This document shows, piece after piece, positions 1-5,217 of a stretch of 5,228 bases of DNA. Origin of the DNA: Verrucomicrobiota bacterium (GTDB taxonomy: Bacteria > Verrucomicrobiota > Verrucomicrobiia > Chthoniobacterales > UBA6821); assembly GCA_016871655.1 (NCBI GenBank), contig VHCR01000116.1:1-5228 (forward strand), written 5' to 3'. Under the pieces are notes generated by a model. The model worked only from the letters and a program-made list of their open reading frames with translations. It was not told the DNA's origin and searched no databases. Position 1 is the stretch's first letter, and each line of letters opens with the position of its first letter. A program made the translations under genes and the position numbers.

Positions 1-227
1 GTGGCACTATCAATCACCGTAAAGGGGAGCATTGATCCTTGCGCGTGCAAAGCGAGTCGTTTCTCAATTTCAGCAGCCACTTTTTCTGGCCCAGGAACTC
101 CAGTATACCAAAGCTTCCAAAGCTCTCCATCCTTCGTTGCATCAGTTAATCCCTCGCAATGCTTGATGCTAAGCGGCACTAGCGTTGCGTGTTTTCCAAC
201 GAGCGTGACTGGTGTGAGTAAGTTCAT
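1..227 (-). CDS. GNAT-family N-acetyltransferase, N-terminal part (cut by window edge)
   Basis: This is the first 75 codons of a minus-strand gene that continues past the left edge. The translation begins MNLLTPVTLVGKHATLVPLS and contains LWKLWYTGVPGPEK near residues 37-49 and GSMLPFTVID near residues 64-73. This pattern is typical of the N-terminal strands of RimJ/RimL-like GNAT proteins, which transfer acetyl groups from acetyl-CoA to amines or protein N-termini. The acetyl-CoA-binding motif would lie in the missing part, so substrate cannot be judged. ATG at 227 is chosen because an in-frame upstream ATG at 260 is closed by TAA before 227. No Shine-Dalgarno sequence precedes the start. The gene sits 58 bp after the fic stop, with four 11-bp repeats in the gap. 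A plus-strand open frame over the same bases is a shadow of this gene. Confidence 0.82.
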   Translation of the reverse strand, partial: MNLLTPVTLVGKHATLVPLSIKHCEGLTDATKDGELWKLWYTGVPGPEKVAAEIEKRLALHAQGSMLPFTVIDSA

Positions 228-237
228 GGTTTAATGG

Positions 238-281
238 TGGCGCAAACATGGCGCAAACATGGCGCAAACATGGCGCAAACT
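238..281. repeat. Four tandem copies of an 11-bp unit
   Basis: The unit TGGCGCAAACA (plus strand) occurs four times head to tail, at 238-248, 249-259, 260-270 and 271-281. Only the last base of the fourth unit differs. Read in gene direction, the unit is TGTTTGCGCCA. The array fills most of the gap between the fic stop and the GNAT start. The 11-bp period is close to one DNA helical turn, so the repeats would face the same side of the helix, as in an operator array. It could equally be a simple slippage repeat. The minus-strand ATG triplets inside it do not open a credible gene. Confidence 0.9.
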
Positions 282-285
282 TATC

Positions 286-1326
286 TTATTTGTTGTTTAA
301 GCGATAGTTGATGTGATGAGTGGAACCCCCAACTAGAAGAACTTGTTTATCAACTAAAACTTTCAGATCTCGTTGTAAAGTCCTCCGAGGAACATCCGGA
401 AGCAACAGCTCATATTCTTGAATAGTGAGACTGCCATTCTTAAGAATAGAATCAATAGCCACTGCCTGCCGACTAGAAAGGTTAAATTTATTTTTTAAAA
501 CATCTTTCTTGATCGCTCTAGTACCTTGTGTTACCAGCTCTTGCAGTTGTGTTGCCAACCCTTCGATAAAATAATTCAACCATTGAGTCATATCCATTTC
601 ATTCTCACGAACACTTTGAATGGCTTTATAATAATCTGTTCTATTTCGATCGTAGTATTCACTCAAACTAAATAGACGTTTAAAATCATAGCCATGATGA
701 TAGAGACAAAGCGTTGAAAGCAGCCTAGCAGATCGTCCATTTCCATCTAAAAAGGGATGGATATGTACTAACTGAAATTGGGCGATACCTGCTACTAAAA
801 TAGGACTGATGTTTTGCTCCTCATTGATCCAATGGAGCAACTCAGCCATCATTATTGGAACTTCAAAAGCTGCAGGTGGCGTATATATAATTTCTTTCGT
901 TTTTGAATTAACGACATAATTTTGAAGTTTTCGATATTCACCAGGCGCTGCTGAATTCCCTCTAACATCTTGCACTAATGCTTTGTGAATCTCACGAACA
1001 AGAGCTTCAGTAATAGCCGAACCGTCGTCTAAGTAGGTAGCAACTAGTTCAAAAGCTTTTCGATAATTGAGTAGCTCCTTAACATCATCGGGATCAGGCG
1101 CACTTAACTTTTTTCCGGAGAGCAAAAGTTCAGATTCTTCGAATGTAAGCTGGGCACCTTCAATATGCGTTGTAGAATAAGCCTCTAAAACAAAGGCTCT
1201 ACTTTGCATTTCTTTAATCCAGTCTGCTGATAATGTTGCAGCTGCCAGAAAACCACGGGCGCGTTCAATCGCTGAAAGCGCTTGGGTGATACTGTTAGTA
1301 ATGGTAAATTTCGCCTCGAACTTCAT
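286..1326 (-). CDS. Fic family protein (class II, N-terminal inhibitory motif) with C-terminal winged-helix domain
   Basis: This 346-residue protein has the complete Fic active-site motif HPFLDGNGR at 190-198, followed by S-A-R201. H190 is the expected catalytic base, D194 the Mg ligand, and N196/R198/R201 the nucleotide-binding residues. Family members usually transfer AMP from ATP to protein hydroxyls. Upstream, T52-T-H-I-E56-G57 matches the (S/T)xxxE(G/N) inhibitory helix. Its position before the Fic core makes this a class II, self-inhibited enzyme like SoFic of Shewanella, with no separate antitoxin needed. The YTPP segment at 148-151 resembles the target-docking flap. Residues about 290-346 look like a winged helix-turn-helix ([12 protein letters not shown], then [11 protein letters not shown]). 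Length and architecture are intact. The start has a strong GGGAGG 5 nt upstream, unlike most neighbours. The gene follows the racemase by 63 bp. The protein target cannot be read from sequence. Confidence 0.93.
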   Translation of the reverse strand: MKFEAKFTITNSITQALSAIERARGFLAAATLSADWIKEMQSRAFVLEAYSTTHIEGAQLTFEESELLLSGKKLSAPDPDDVKELLNYRKAFELVATYLDDGSAITEALVREIHKALVQDVRGNSAAPGEYRKLQNYVVNSKTKEIIYTPPAAFEVPIMMAELLHWINEEQNISPILVAGIAQFQLVHIHPFLDGNGRSARLLSTLCLYHHGYDFKRLFSLSEYYDRNRTDYYKAIQSVRENEMDMTQWLNYFIEGLATQLQELVTQGTRAIKKDVLKNKFNLSSRQAVAIDSILKNGSLTIQEYELLLPDVPRRTLQRDLKVLVDKQVLLVGGSTHHINYRLNNK

Positions 1327-1331
1327 ACCGG

Positions 1332-1337
1332 CCTCCC
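1332..1337 (-). promoter_or_regulatory. Strong Shine-Dalgarno for fic
   Basis: GGGAGG on the minus strand ends 5 nt before the ATG at 1326 and fixes that start. The racemase, vanX-like, ada and GNAT starts in this window have no comparable purine box. The motif lies between two GGCC tetramers (about 1331-1345), which could form a short weak hairpin. That pairing is too small to claim a switch. Confidence 0.7.
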
Positions 1338-1389
1338 ATGTGGCCTATTATTAATACCATTTTCGTCAATCAACGGGACAGCAAATTAT

Positions 1390-2076
1390 TCAATCTGCTA
1401 ATGAATAGTCAACCGCAGCGCTAGTCTGCAAGATGATAGGATCGATAATGGGCAGTACAGAATTTTTTTGATCAATGGCCAAAGGAAGTTCCGTGCATCC
1501 TAAAATAACAGCGTCAAGATCGCGATGAGATTGAATGAGATTTTGAAAAAACTTTTTTGATTTTTCATTAACGATATCTTGCATTAATTCATTGTGAATC
1601 TTGCGGATCTCTTCGCGCTCTGCTTCGTTCGGAATCGTGACGTTGATGTTGCTGGCTTCTAATTTTTTTTCAAAGAAACCATCTTCGAGCGTATTCTTTG
1701 TCGCCAACAATAAAACTTTTTGACAATTCCGTCGCTGCAACTCTTGCACGACGAGCTCCAAGGCATGAAAAACGGGGATGTCGGAGCAGAGACGCTCTTT
1801 GATCATGTCATAATATTTGTGAAGTGTGTTGCAACAAATCAGAATACAATCTGGTTTCAAAGCGATCAGGCCTCGCAACTCCTCTTCCAATAAGGCCGCC
1901 ACGCGATCGTGATCTTTCCCATAGTTGCTTTGAATCTCATGATAATCGATGCTCTTGAGCAAAATTTTTGCACTGTGATATCCGCCGAGACGCTCCTGCA
2001 CGAGCTCGTTGAGAGTTTTATAATACGTGATCGTCGAAGACCAACCGACACCACCTAGGAGACCAATTGTTTTCAT
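1390..2076 (-). CDS. Aspartate/glutamate racemase family protein
   Basis: This 228-residue protein opens with MKTIGLLGGVGWSSTITYY, the family's N-terminal substrate loop. It carries both catalytic-type cysteines of the cofactor-independent two-base racemases: C82 in ICCNTLH (80-86) and C194 in LGCTELPL (192-199). These enzymes invert the alpha carbon of aspartate or glutamate by proton transfer between two thiols, in the cytoplasm. With two cysteines it resembles classical aspartate racemase rather than the YgeA-type subgroup, in which the first position is threonine. Length is normal. Substrate choice (Asp, Glu or another amino acid) cannot be settled, and a cell-wall D-Glu role (MurI) is less likely because this is a different subgroup. 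No Shine-Dalgarno is visible before ATG 2076, but a good promoter candidate lies at 2122-2150. A shorter overlapping minus-strand open frame inside this gene is a shadow. Confidence 0.92.
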   Translation of the reverse strand: MKTIGLLGGVGWSSTITYYKTLNELVQERLGGYHSAKILLKSIDYHEIQSNYGKDHDRVAALLEEELRGLIALKPDCILICCNTLHKYYDMIKERLCSDIPVFHALELVVQELQRRNCQKVLLLATKNTLEDGFFEKKLEASNINVTIPNEAEREEIRKIHNELMQDIVNEKSKKFFQNLIQSHRDLDAVILGCTELPLAIDQKNSVLPIIDPIILQTSAAVDYSLAD

Positions 2077-2118
2077 TGTTTTTTTAAATCGTAAATTTGT
2101 TTCATGAACAAATCATCT

Positions 2119-2172
2119 TCGATCATGGGGGCAGGCAATGATTTTGTCAATTTAGGGACAGTCAGTGATTTT
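2119..2172. repeat. 27-bp imperfect tandem repeat upstream of the racemase gene
   Basis: Two units, 2119-2145 and 2146-2172, share a 19-bp part matching at 15 positions (2127-2145 against 2154-2172). The common core reads CAGNCANTGATTTT on the plus strand. The remaining 8 bp of each unit are not clearly related. The unit length is a multiple of three and one minus-strand frame stays open through both, but no start or family supports a gene. It may be a decayed dispersed repeat or a local duplication. Confidence 0.55.
2122..2150 (-). promoter_or_regulatory. Candidate sigma70-type promoter for the racemase gene
   Basis: On the minus strand a consensus -35 box TTGACA (2150-2145) is followed after 17 bp by CATGAT (2127-2122), which matches TATAAT at four of six positions. 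Transcription would begin near 2115, giving a leader of about 40 nt before ATG 2076. It lies across the 27-bp imperfect repeat, so part of the signal could be chance. Confidence 0.45.
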
Positions 2173-2191
2173 TAAAAATAATTTGAACGTT

Positions 2192-2220
2192 TTGAGCGCT
2201 GGGGAGTCCAATCTTATAAA
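2192..2220 (+). promoter_or_regulatory. Candidate promoter in element copy A (plus strand)
   Basis: TTGAGC (2192-2197) and TATAAA (2215-2220) are separated by exactly 17 bp, the optimal sigma70 spacing. An AT-rich stretch at 2172-2185, upstream of the -35, could act as an UP element. Both boxes and the spacing recur in copy B. It points toward the hairpin and away from every gene start, so it would drive a short non-coding transcript. Confidence 0.5.
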
Positions 2221-2226
2221 TAGAGT

Positions 2227-2308
2227 TTCATAGTTTTATTCTTGGCGAGTCACTGCGATCTGTTTTTTGGTTTTTTCAGATCGATCAACAGTGACTCGCC
2301 TCTTTTTT
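2227..2308 (+). ncRNA. Putative small RNA, copy A (about 82 nt)
   Basis: This is inferred from promoter plus terminator architecture: a sigma70-like promoter ends at 2220 and a strong stem with a T run ends at 2308. The start is placed 7 bp after the -10 box. The RNA would have a roughly 17-nt unpaired leader, a two-part stem of 12 and 7 base pairs interrupted by a 5-nt bulge on the 3' side, and a loop of U6-GG-U6. It would be convergent with the hydrolase gene, ending 8 bp beyond its stop. No coding potential is seen and it matches no RNA family I recognise. It could instead be only a terminator-like repeat. Confidence 0.4.
2244..2308 (+). terminator. Rho-independent-type hairpin, copy A (plus direction)
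   Basis: GGCGAGTCACTG (2244-2255) pairs perfectly with CAGTGACTCGCC (2289-2300). Inside it CGATCTG (2256-2262) pairs with CAGATCG (2277-2283). The loop is TTTTTTGGTTTTTT (2263-2276) and ATCAA (2284-2288) is unpaired. TCTTTTTT follows at 2301-2308. On the minus strand the stem has no T run after it, so it is not a canonical terminator for the hydrolase gene, although it could still form a 3' stabilising stem there. Confidence 0.75.
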
Positions 2309-2316
2309 GGAGCGCG

Positions 2317-3282
2317 TTATAAATTTTTTAAAAATTTTTCAATCGCTTCAAAGCATTTTTTAGATTGCTCGATGTAAGAAAAATGACCGCAATTTTTTAA
2401 AATGACTAGTGTTGAATTGGGCAAGGCGTTTTTTGTTTCTAGAGCGGTGGCTACAGGAACTGGATCTTGATCACCATGAATGATCAAGATGGGAATGCTC
2501 AATTGATGAAGTTGAGGTCGCAAATCATAAGGTTTGCTAAAAAAATTCTCTCCAAAGATTTTTTCGATTTGCTGACTGTTGACTGTCGTTGCTTTTGAAA
2601 AATTGAGGGTGATTTTTTGAGCATCACTTTTTTTGTAACAATAAGTTTCAAAAATCATTCGATACTGTTTTTCTACGGCGCGAGGATCTCCGTTTCGAAA
2701 AGCAGAAGAATGTTCGAGCTGATCAAGTGGTTTTTGGATTGCTGCCATCTTACTAGCGCATCGTTGATCAAAAACCTTCATTCCCTTCAAGGTCATAGGA
2801 ACCGAATCCATCAAGATCAATCCAGCCACATGCTGAGGATAGATAACCTCATACTCTGCAGCCAAAATTCCTCCCCACGAATGCCCCAACAAAATGATTT
2901 TATGAAATCCAAAATATTTTCGCACCGCTTCCAAATCTTTCACAAAGCGCTTCATGTTCATTTGCTCAACATCGAGCGGACGAGAAGACGATTTTCCTGA
3001 ACCTCGCTGATCGTAAAAAATGACTTCATGATCCTTCGCTAACTCTAACATCTGCGGCAAAAGATAACTTTGATCCATGCCCGGACCACCATGAAGTACT
3101 ATGATTGGAATACCTTGGCCCTGAGAACCGAATCGTTGATAGTAAAGCTTCTCTTCTGGAACATTGATAAAGCCTTGCTGTGATGGTGATGCGATTTTTT
3201 GTTCAGTCGCTGCTTTTCCATCAATCGATCCTAATAAAAAAAGTAAAAGTAAAATTTTTCTCAGCATGGAGCTACCTTTCAT
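2317..3282 (-). CDS. Exported alpha/beta hydrolase, proline iminopeptidase-like (peptidase S33 group)
   Basis: This is a 321-residue alpha/beta-hydrolase fold protein. The S33 signatures appear in order: HGGPG oxyanion motif (64-68), DQRGSGKS (91-98), nucleophile S135 in GHSWGG (133-138), acid D273 in HGDQD (269-273), and H300 in CGHFSY (298-303). The family cleaves N-terminal proline or other residues from small peptides, or hydrolyses esters and amides, so the substrate is open. Residues 6-25 (MLRKILLLLFLLGSIDGKAA) look like a Sec signal peptide with likely cleavage near KA-A or AA-T, so it probably acts in the periplasm. The ATG at 3282 overlaps the dipeptidase stop as ATGA, suggesting coupling. 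The second Met (3267) has AAAGG 7 nt upstream and begins exactly at the signal peptide, so the true start may be 3267 (316 residues). A plus-strand open frame inside it is a shadow. Confidence 0.9.
   Translation of the reverse strand: MKGSSMLRKILLLLFLLGSIDGKAATEQKIASPSQQGFINVPEEKLYYQRFGSQGQGIPIIVLHGGPGMDQSYLLPQMLELAKDHEVIFYDQRGSGKSSSRPLDVEQMNMKRFVKDLEAVRKYFGFHKIILLGHSWGGILAAEYEVIYPQHVAGLILMDSVPMTLKGMKVFDQRCASKMAAIQKPLDQLEHSSAFRNGDPRAVEKQYRMIFETYCYKKSDAQKITLNFSKATTVNSQQIEKIFGENFFSKPYDLRPQLHQLSIPILIIHGDQDPVPVATALETKNALPNSTLVILKNCGHFSYIEQSKKCFEAIEKFLKNL
3275..3279 (-). promoter_or_regulatory. Shine-Dalgarno supporting the alternative hydrolase start at 3267
   Basis: AAAGG on the minus strand lies 7 nt before the ATG at 3267-3265. 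The upstream ATG at 3282 has only A-rich sequence before it but overlaps the preceding stop codon. Either start keeps the whole signal peptide and the whole catalytic domain. Confidence 0.5.
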
Positions 3283-3962
3283 TTTTCTTGAAGCCCATAG
3301 ATCGCAAAAGGCTTTCCTTTACTGCAGGCCCAATAGCGATCGCCATAAGACCAGTGCCAATATTCAGTCGCAAGATTAGCGAAGCCCACCTGGTCGAGCA
3401 CACGATTCATGATCGTGCGATTTTTCTTAGCCTCTCCTGAAATCATCTTGGAATCAGGAAGAGAGAGTGATCCATCGTGATCAAGCATCCAATCTTTAGG
3501 ATGAATACCCATCTCTACAGCGTTTCCTGCATCATCGATTAAATAAAGATCAACAGCTCCTCCCGTTGCATGTGACGGAATATTTTTTGTCCCATCCAAA
3601 TTAATCGTCGGGGCCACGAGCTGATGTGTCTCCAAAAATTGCTGCTCATGAGACCAGTCAGGATGACATTGCTTGATGATTTCAAAACGATCATCGAAGA
3701 GTCGTTGCTGCAACTCAAGACTCCGATAACCTTCGTACAAACAAAAGCGCAAGCCTGACGGCAAGAGGCTCTGAGCTTGGAGCAATTTTTTGTAAACAGT
3801 TTTTCTCAAATACGTATAATCGCGATTGTTTGGAATTTCAGGTGACGGCCCAATAGTAATTTTTCCCTCTGTGCGCACATCAACGAGCGGCTCTCCATTT
3901 TCTTGAATGGGAATTGCCGCAATGCGTGAGTCAGATGGAAGGAGCAGAATATGATGACTCAT
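3279..3962 (-). CDS. D-alanyl-D-alanine dipeptidase (VanX/DdpX-like, peptidase M15D)
   Basis: This 227-residue protein has the M15D zinc site: H131 and D138 in SHATGGAVDL (130-139), and E200 and H203 in EYWHW (200-204). E200 is the expected general base. R80 in YEGYRS (76-81) corresponds to the transition-state arginine of VanX. The enzyme hydrolyses D-Ala-D-Ala to free D-alanine. In non-resistant bacteria such homologues are taken to salvage D-Ala from cell-wall peptide. No vanH or vanA partner is nearby, so a vancomycin resistance role is not supported. No signal peptide is seen, so it is probably cytoplasmic. It is coupled to the hydrolase by a 4-bp overlap. No clear Shine-Dalgarno precedes ATG 3962, and element copy B begins 5 bp upstream with its own promoter pointing away. 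Plus-strand frames over the dipeptidase/hydrolase junction are shadows. The family call is secure, the physiological role is inferred. Confidence 0.93.
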   Translation of the reverse strand: MSHHILLLPSDSRIAAIPIQENGEPLVDVRTEGKITIGPSPEIPNNRDYTYLRKTVYKKLLQAQSLLPSGLRFCLYEGYRSLELQQRLFDDRFEIIKQCHPDWSHEQQFLETHQLVAPTINLDGTKNIPSHATGGAVDLYLIDDAGNAVEMGIHPKDWMLDHDGSLSLPDSKMISGEAKKNRTIMNRVLDQVGFANLATEYWHWSYGDRYWACSKGKPFAIYGLQEK

Positions 3963-3985
3963 GTTCTTAAAATAATTTGAACGTT

Positions 3986-4014
3986 TTGAACGCTCAGGAG
4001 TCCAATCTTATGAA
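3986..4014 (+). promoter_or_regulatory. Candidate promoter in element copy B (plus strand)
   Basis: TTGAAC (3986-3991) and TATGAA (4009-4014) are separated by 17 bp, the same geometry as copy A. It points away from the dipeptidase gene, whose start lies 24 bp upstream of the -35 box. A repressor or polymerase here could therefore affect the dipeptidase operon too. No convincing minus-strand promoter for that operon was found in the same stretch. Confidence 0.5.
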
Positions 4015-4020
4015 TATTTC

Positions 4021-4095
4021 ATTGTTCTTGGCGAGTCACTGCGATCTGTTTTTTGGTTTTTTCAGATCGACCAACAGTGACTCGCCTCTTTTTTT
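4021..4095 (+). ncRNA. Putative small RNA, copy B (about 75 nt)
   Basis: The start is placed 7 bp after the -10 box and the end at the T run. It shares the U6-GG-U6 loop, the 12 + 7 bp stem and the terminator of copy A, but has a shorter leader of about 9 nt. It converges on ada, ending 28 bp beyond its stop codon. No open frame is present. The function is unknown, and the call rests on promoter/terminator geometry conserved in two copies. Confidence 0.4.
4030..4095 (+). terminator. Rho-independent-type hairpin, copy B (plus direction)
   Basis: GGCGAGTCACTG (4030-4041) pairs with CAGTGACTCGCC (4075-4086), and CGATCTG (4042-4048) with CAGATCG (4063-4069). The loop is TTTTTTGGTTTTTT and the unpaired bulge is ACCAA (4070-4074). 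TCTTTTTTT follows at 4087-4095. The minus direction lacks a T run after the stem, so it is not a canonical terminator for ada. Confidence 0.75.
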
Positions 4096-4123
4096 ACACT
4101 TTCTATTTATTCTCCATTCGAGT

Positions 4124-5173
4124 TCAGCAAAATATTTTTTCATGCTGTAACAACCATTCTTTTCTTGCAAGACCTCCCCCATAGCCACCGAGAGCGCCAT
4201 TGCTATTGATGATGCGATGACAAGGAATAACGAGTGCTAGTTGATTTGCTCCATTCGCATTAGCCACTGCACGAGTCGCCCTCGGAAAGCCCATAGAATC
4301 TGCTTGCGCTGCATAACTTCGTGTTGTGCCATAGGGAATTTTTAAAAGTGCACGCCAAACTTTTTTTTGAAAATCAGAACCAAGCAGGAAAAACGGTGTC
4401 TCAAATTTTTTGAGTTTTCCTTCAAAATACTTTTTGAGCTCTTGTTCGATAGCGTGCAGTGGCTTCGTCATTCCAGGAACAATCGCCGCTTTCATGCGCT
4501 TGCGCAACCGCTCGATCTCACGTTCCAATCCCCGCCGCTCGACAAATTCCAAAAGAAAAAGTTTTTCTTCATCAGCAATCGCGAGCATTGGGCCTAGAGG
4601 GGAGTCGATCCATGTCGCATGGAGAATGAGATAATGTTCTCCACGACTTGCAGGAGCCGCTCCCATGATTTTTGAAAAAGCATCACGGAATCCACTTCCC
4701 GATTCATAACCAGCTGCAAGCTGCGCTTGAATGACCGGATCTCCTTTTCGAATTTCTTTCATCGCGATTCCCATGCGTCGCGCTCGTGCGTAGGCAACAA
4801 ACGTCATTCCAAAGCGTTTTTGAAATTGGCGCCGCGCTGTCGAAGGATCACATCCCAATTCAGCAACATGATAATCCTTCCAACGCTCCTCCGGATTAGC
4901 TTCCACCGCCGCCACTAATTTTTGAATTAAATCAGAAGCATGATCAGGATGAGAGAGTGGCTTGCAACGTTGACATGGTCGAAACGATGCTAGGAGAGCC
5001 TCTTGGGCCGTCTTGAAAAATTCACAATGCTCATACTTCGGCTTACGTGCAGGACACGTCGGGCGACAAAAAACTCCCGTTGTGGTCACCCCAACATAAA
5101 AAACCCCATCGTAGTTTTTATCTTTTGCCAGAAGCGCTTGGTAATATTGTTGTTTTAATTTTTCAGTGAACAT
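4124..5173 (-). CDS. ada: Ada: bifunctional DNA alkylation repair protein and transcriptional regulator
   Basis: This 349-residue protein has all three Ada modules. Residues about 5-75 form the zinc-binding phosphotriester methyl acceptor, with C36 (GVFCRP), C40, C67 and C70 (PCQRC). C36 corresponds to the E. coli acceptor C38. Residues about 80-175 form an AraC-type helix-turn-helix (VAELGCDPSTARRQFQKRFG, then a second helix pair near AAGYESGSGFRDAF). Residues about 185-349 are the O6-methylguanine methyltransferase, with FQKKVWRALLKIPYGTT at 268-284 and acceptor C318 in IPCHRI (316-321). It irreversibly takes methyl groups from damaged DNA, and methylation of C36 turns such proteins into activators of the adaptive response. 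Length is normal and all key residues are present. No Shine-Dalgarno precedes the ATG, and no alkB or alkA follows directly. Plus-strand open frames over this gene are shadows. Confidence 0.96.
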   Translation of the reverse strand: MFTEKLKQQYYQALLAKDKNYDGVFYVGVTTTGVFCRPTCPARKPKYEHCEFFKTAQEALLASFRPCQRCKPLSHPDHASDLIQKLVAAVEANPEERWKDYHVAELGCDPSTARRQFQKRFGMTFVAYARARRMGIAMKEIRKGDPVIQAQLAAGYESGSGFRDAFSKIMGAAPASRGEHYLILHATWIDSPLGPMLAIADEEKLFLLEFVERRGLEREIERLRKRMKAAIVPGMTKPLHAIEQELKKYFEGKLKKFETPFFLLGSDFQKKVWRALLKIPYGTTRSYAAQADSMGFPRATRAVANANGANQLALVIPCHRIINSNGALGGYGGGLARKEWLLQHEKIFC

Positions 5174-5186
5174 CGAAATGAAAAAA

Positions 5187-5217
5187 TGTTAGTTAATCGG
5201 CGAAAAGCAATCTAACA
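5187..5217. promoter_or_regulatory. Inverted repeat upstream of ada, possible operator
   Basis: TGTTAG (5187-5192) and CTAACA (5212-5217) are a perfect 6-bp inverted repeat with a 19-bp spacer, 14 bp upstream of the ada start. The position fits a regulator site over the ada promoter, possibly for Ada itself. The arms are short and the site is AT-rich, so chance is a real alternative. Only 55 bp of upstream sequence is in the window, and the promoter hexamers there are weak. Confidence 0.25.

Larger units (their letters stand above)
2172..2308 (+). repeat. Intergenic repeated element, copy A
   Basis: This 137-bp element is duplicated at 3967-4095 in the same orientation. The left block (2172-2220) matches copy B with four substitutions and one single-base gap. 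The right block (2239-2308) matches at 69 of 70 positions. The segment between them (2221-2238, 18 bp against 10 bp in copy B) is poorly conserved. The element ends 8 bp short of the hydrolase stop codon and lies about 95 bp before the racemase start. No transposase or coding frame is present. Confidence 0.9.
3967..4095 (+). repeat. Intergenic repeated element, copy B
   Basis: This is the second copy of the element at 2172-2308, in the same orientation, 129 bp long. It fills almost the whole gap between the ada stop (4124) and the dipeptidase start (3962). It shares with copy A the AT-rich left edge, the promoter-like boxes, and a right block identical at 69 of 70 positions. The single difference there is C4071 for T2285, inside the unpaired bulge. 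A direct repeat TTGAACGTT-TTGAACGCT (3977-3994) overlaps the -35 box. Confidence 0.9.

Noticed and set aside
1..234. Plus-strand open frame of 77 codons at the left edge
   Set aside because: It has low-complexity, Ser-rich content, while the minus strand over the same bases encodes a clear GNAT N-terminus.
1339..1372. Promoter for fic (TTGATT, 17 bp, TAATAG on the minus strand)
   Set aside because: The -10 box matches only three of six positions; fic may be co-transcribed with the racemase across the 63-bp gap.
2073..2126. 17-codon minus-strand frame (begins MIEDDLF) whose TGA overlaps the racemase ATG
   Set aside because: The overlap is suggestive of a leader peptide, but there is no Shine-Dalgarno, its ATG falls inside the candidate -10 box, and the frame upstream is repeat sequence.
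2244..2308. Hairpin as terminator of the hydrolase gene (minus direction)
   Set aside because: After the stem the minus strand reads AAGAATAAAAC with no T run. The T run is on the plus-strand side only.
2617..3000. Plus-strand open frame of 127 codons
   Set aside because: It lies wholly inside the hydrolase gene, which has all catalytic motifs; the frame is composition-driven and resembles no family.
3279..3962. Vancomycin resistance locus
   Set aside because: The dipeptidase is VanX-like, but no vanH, vanA/B ligase or VanRS two-component genes are present. Chromosomal D-Ala-D-Ala dipeptidases of this kind are common.
2172..4095. Composite transposon bounded by the two repeated elements
   Set aside because: The copies are direct repeats with no transposase or target-site duplication seen, and the DNA between them holds ordinary chromosomal genes.
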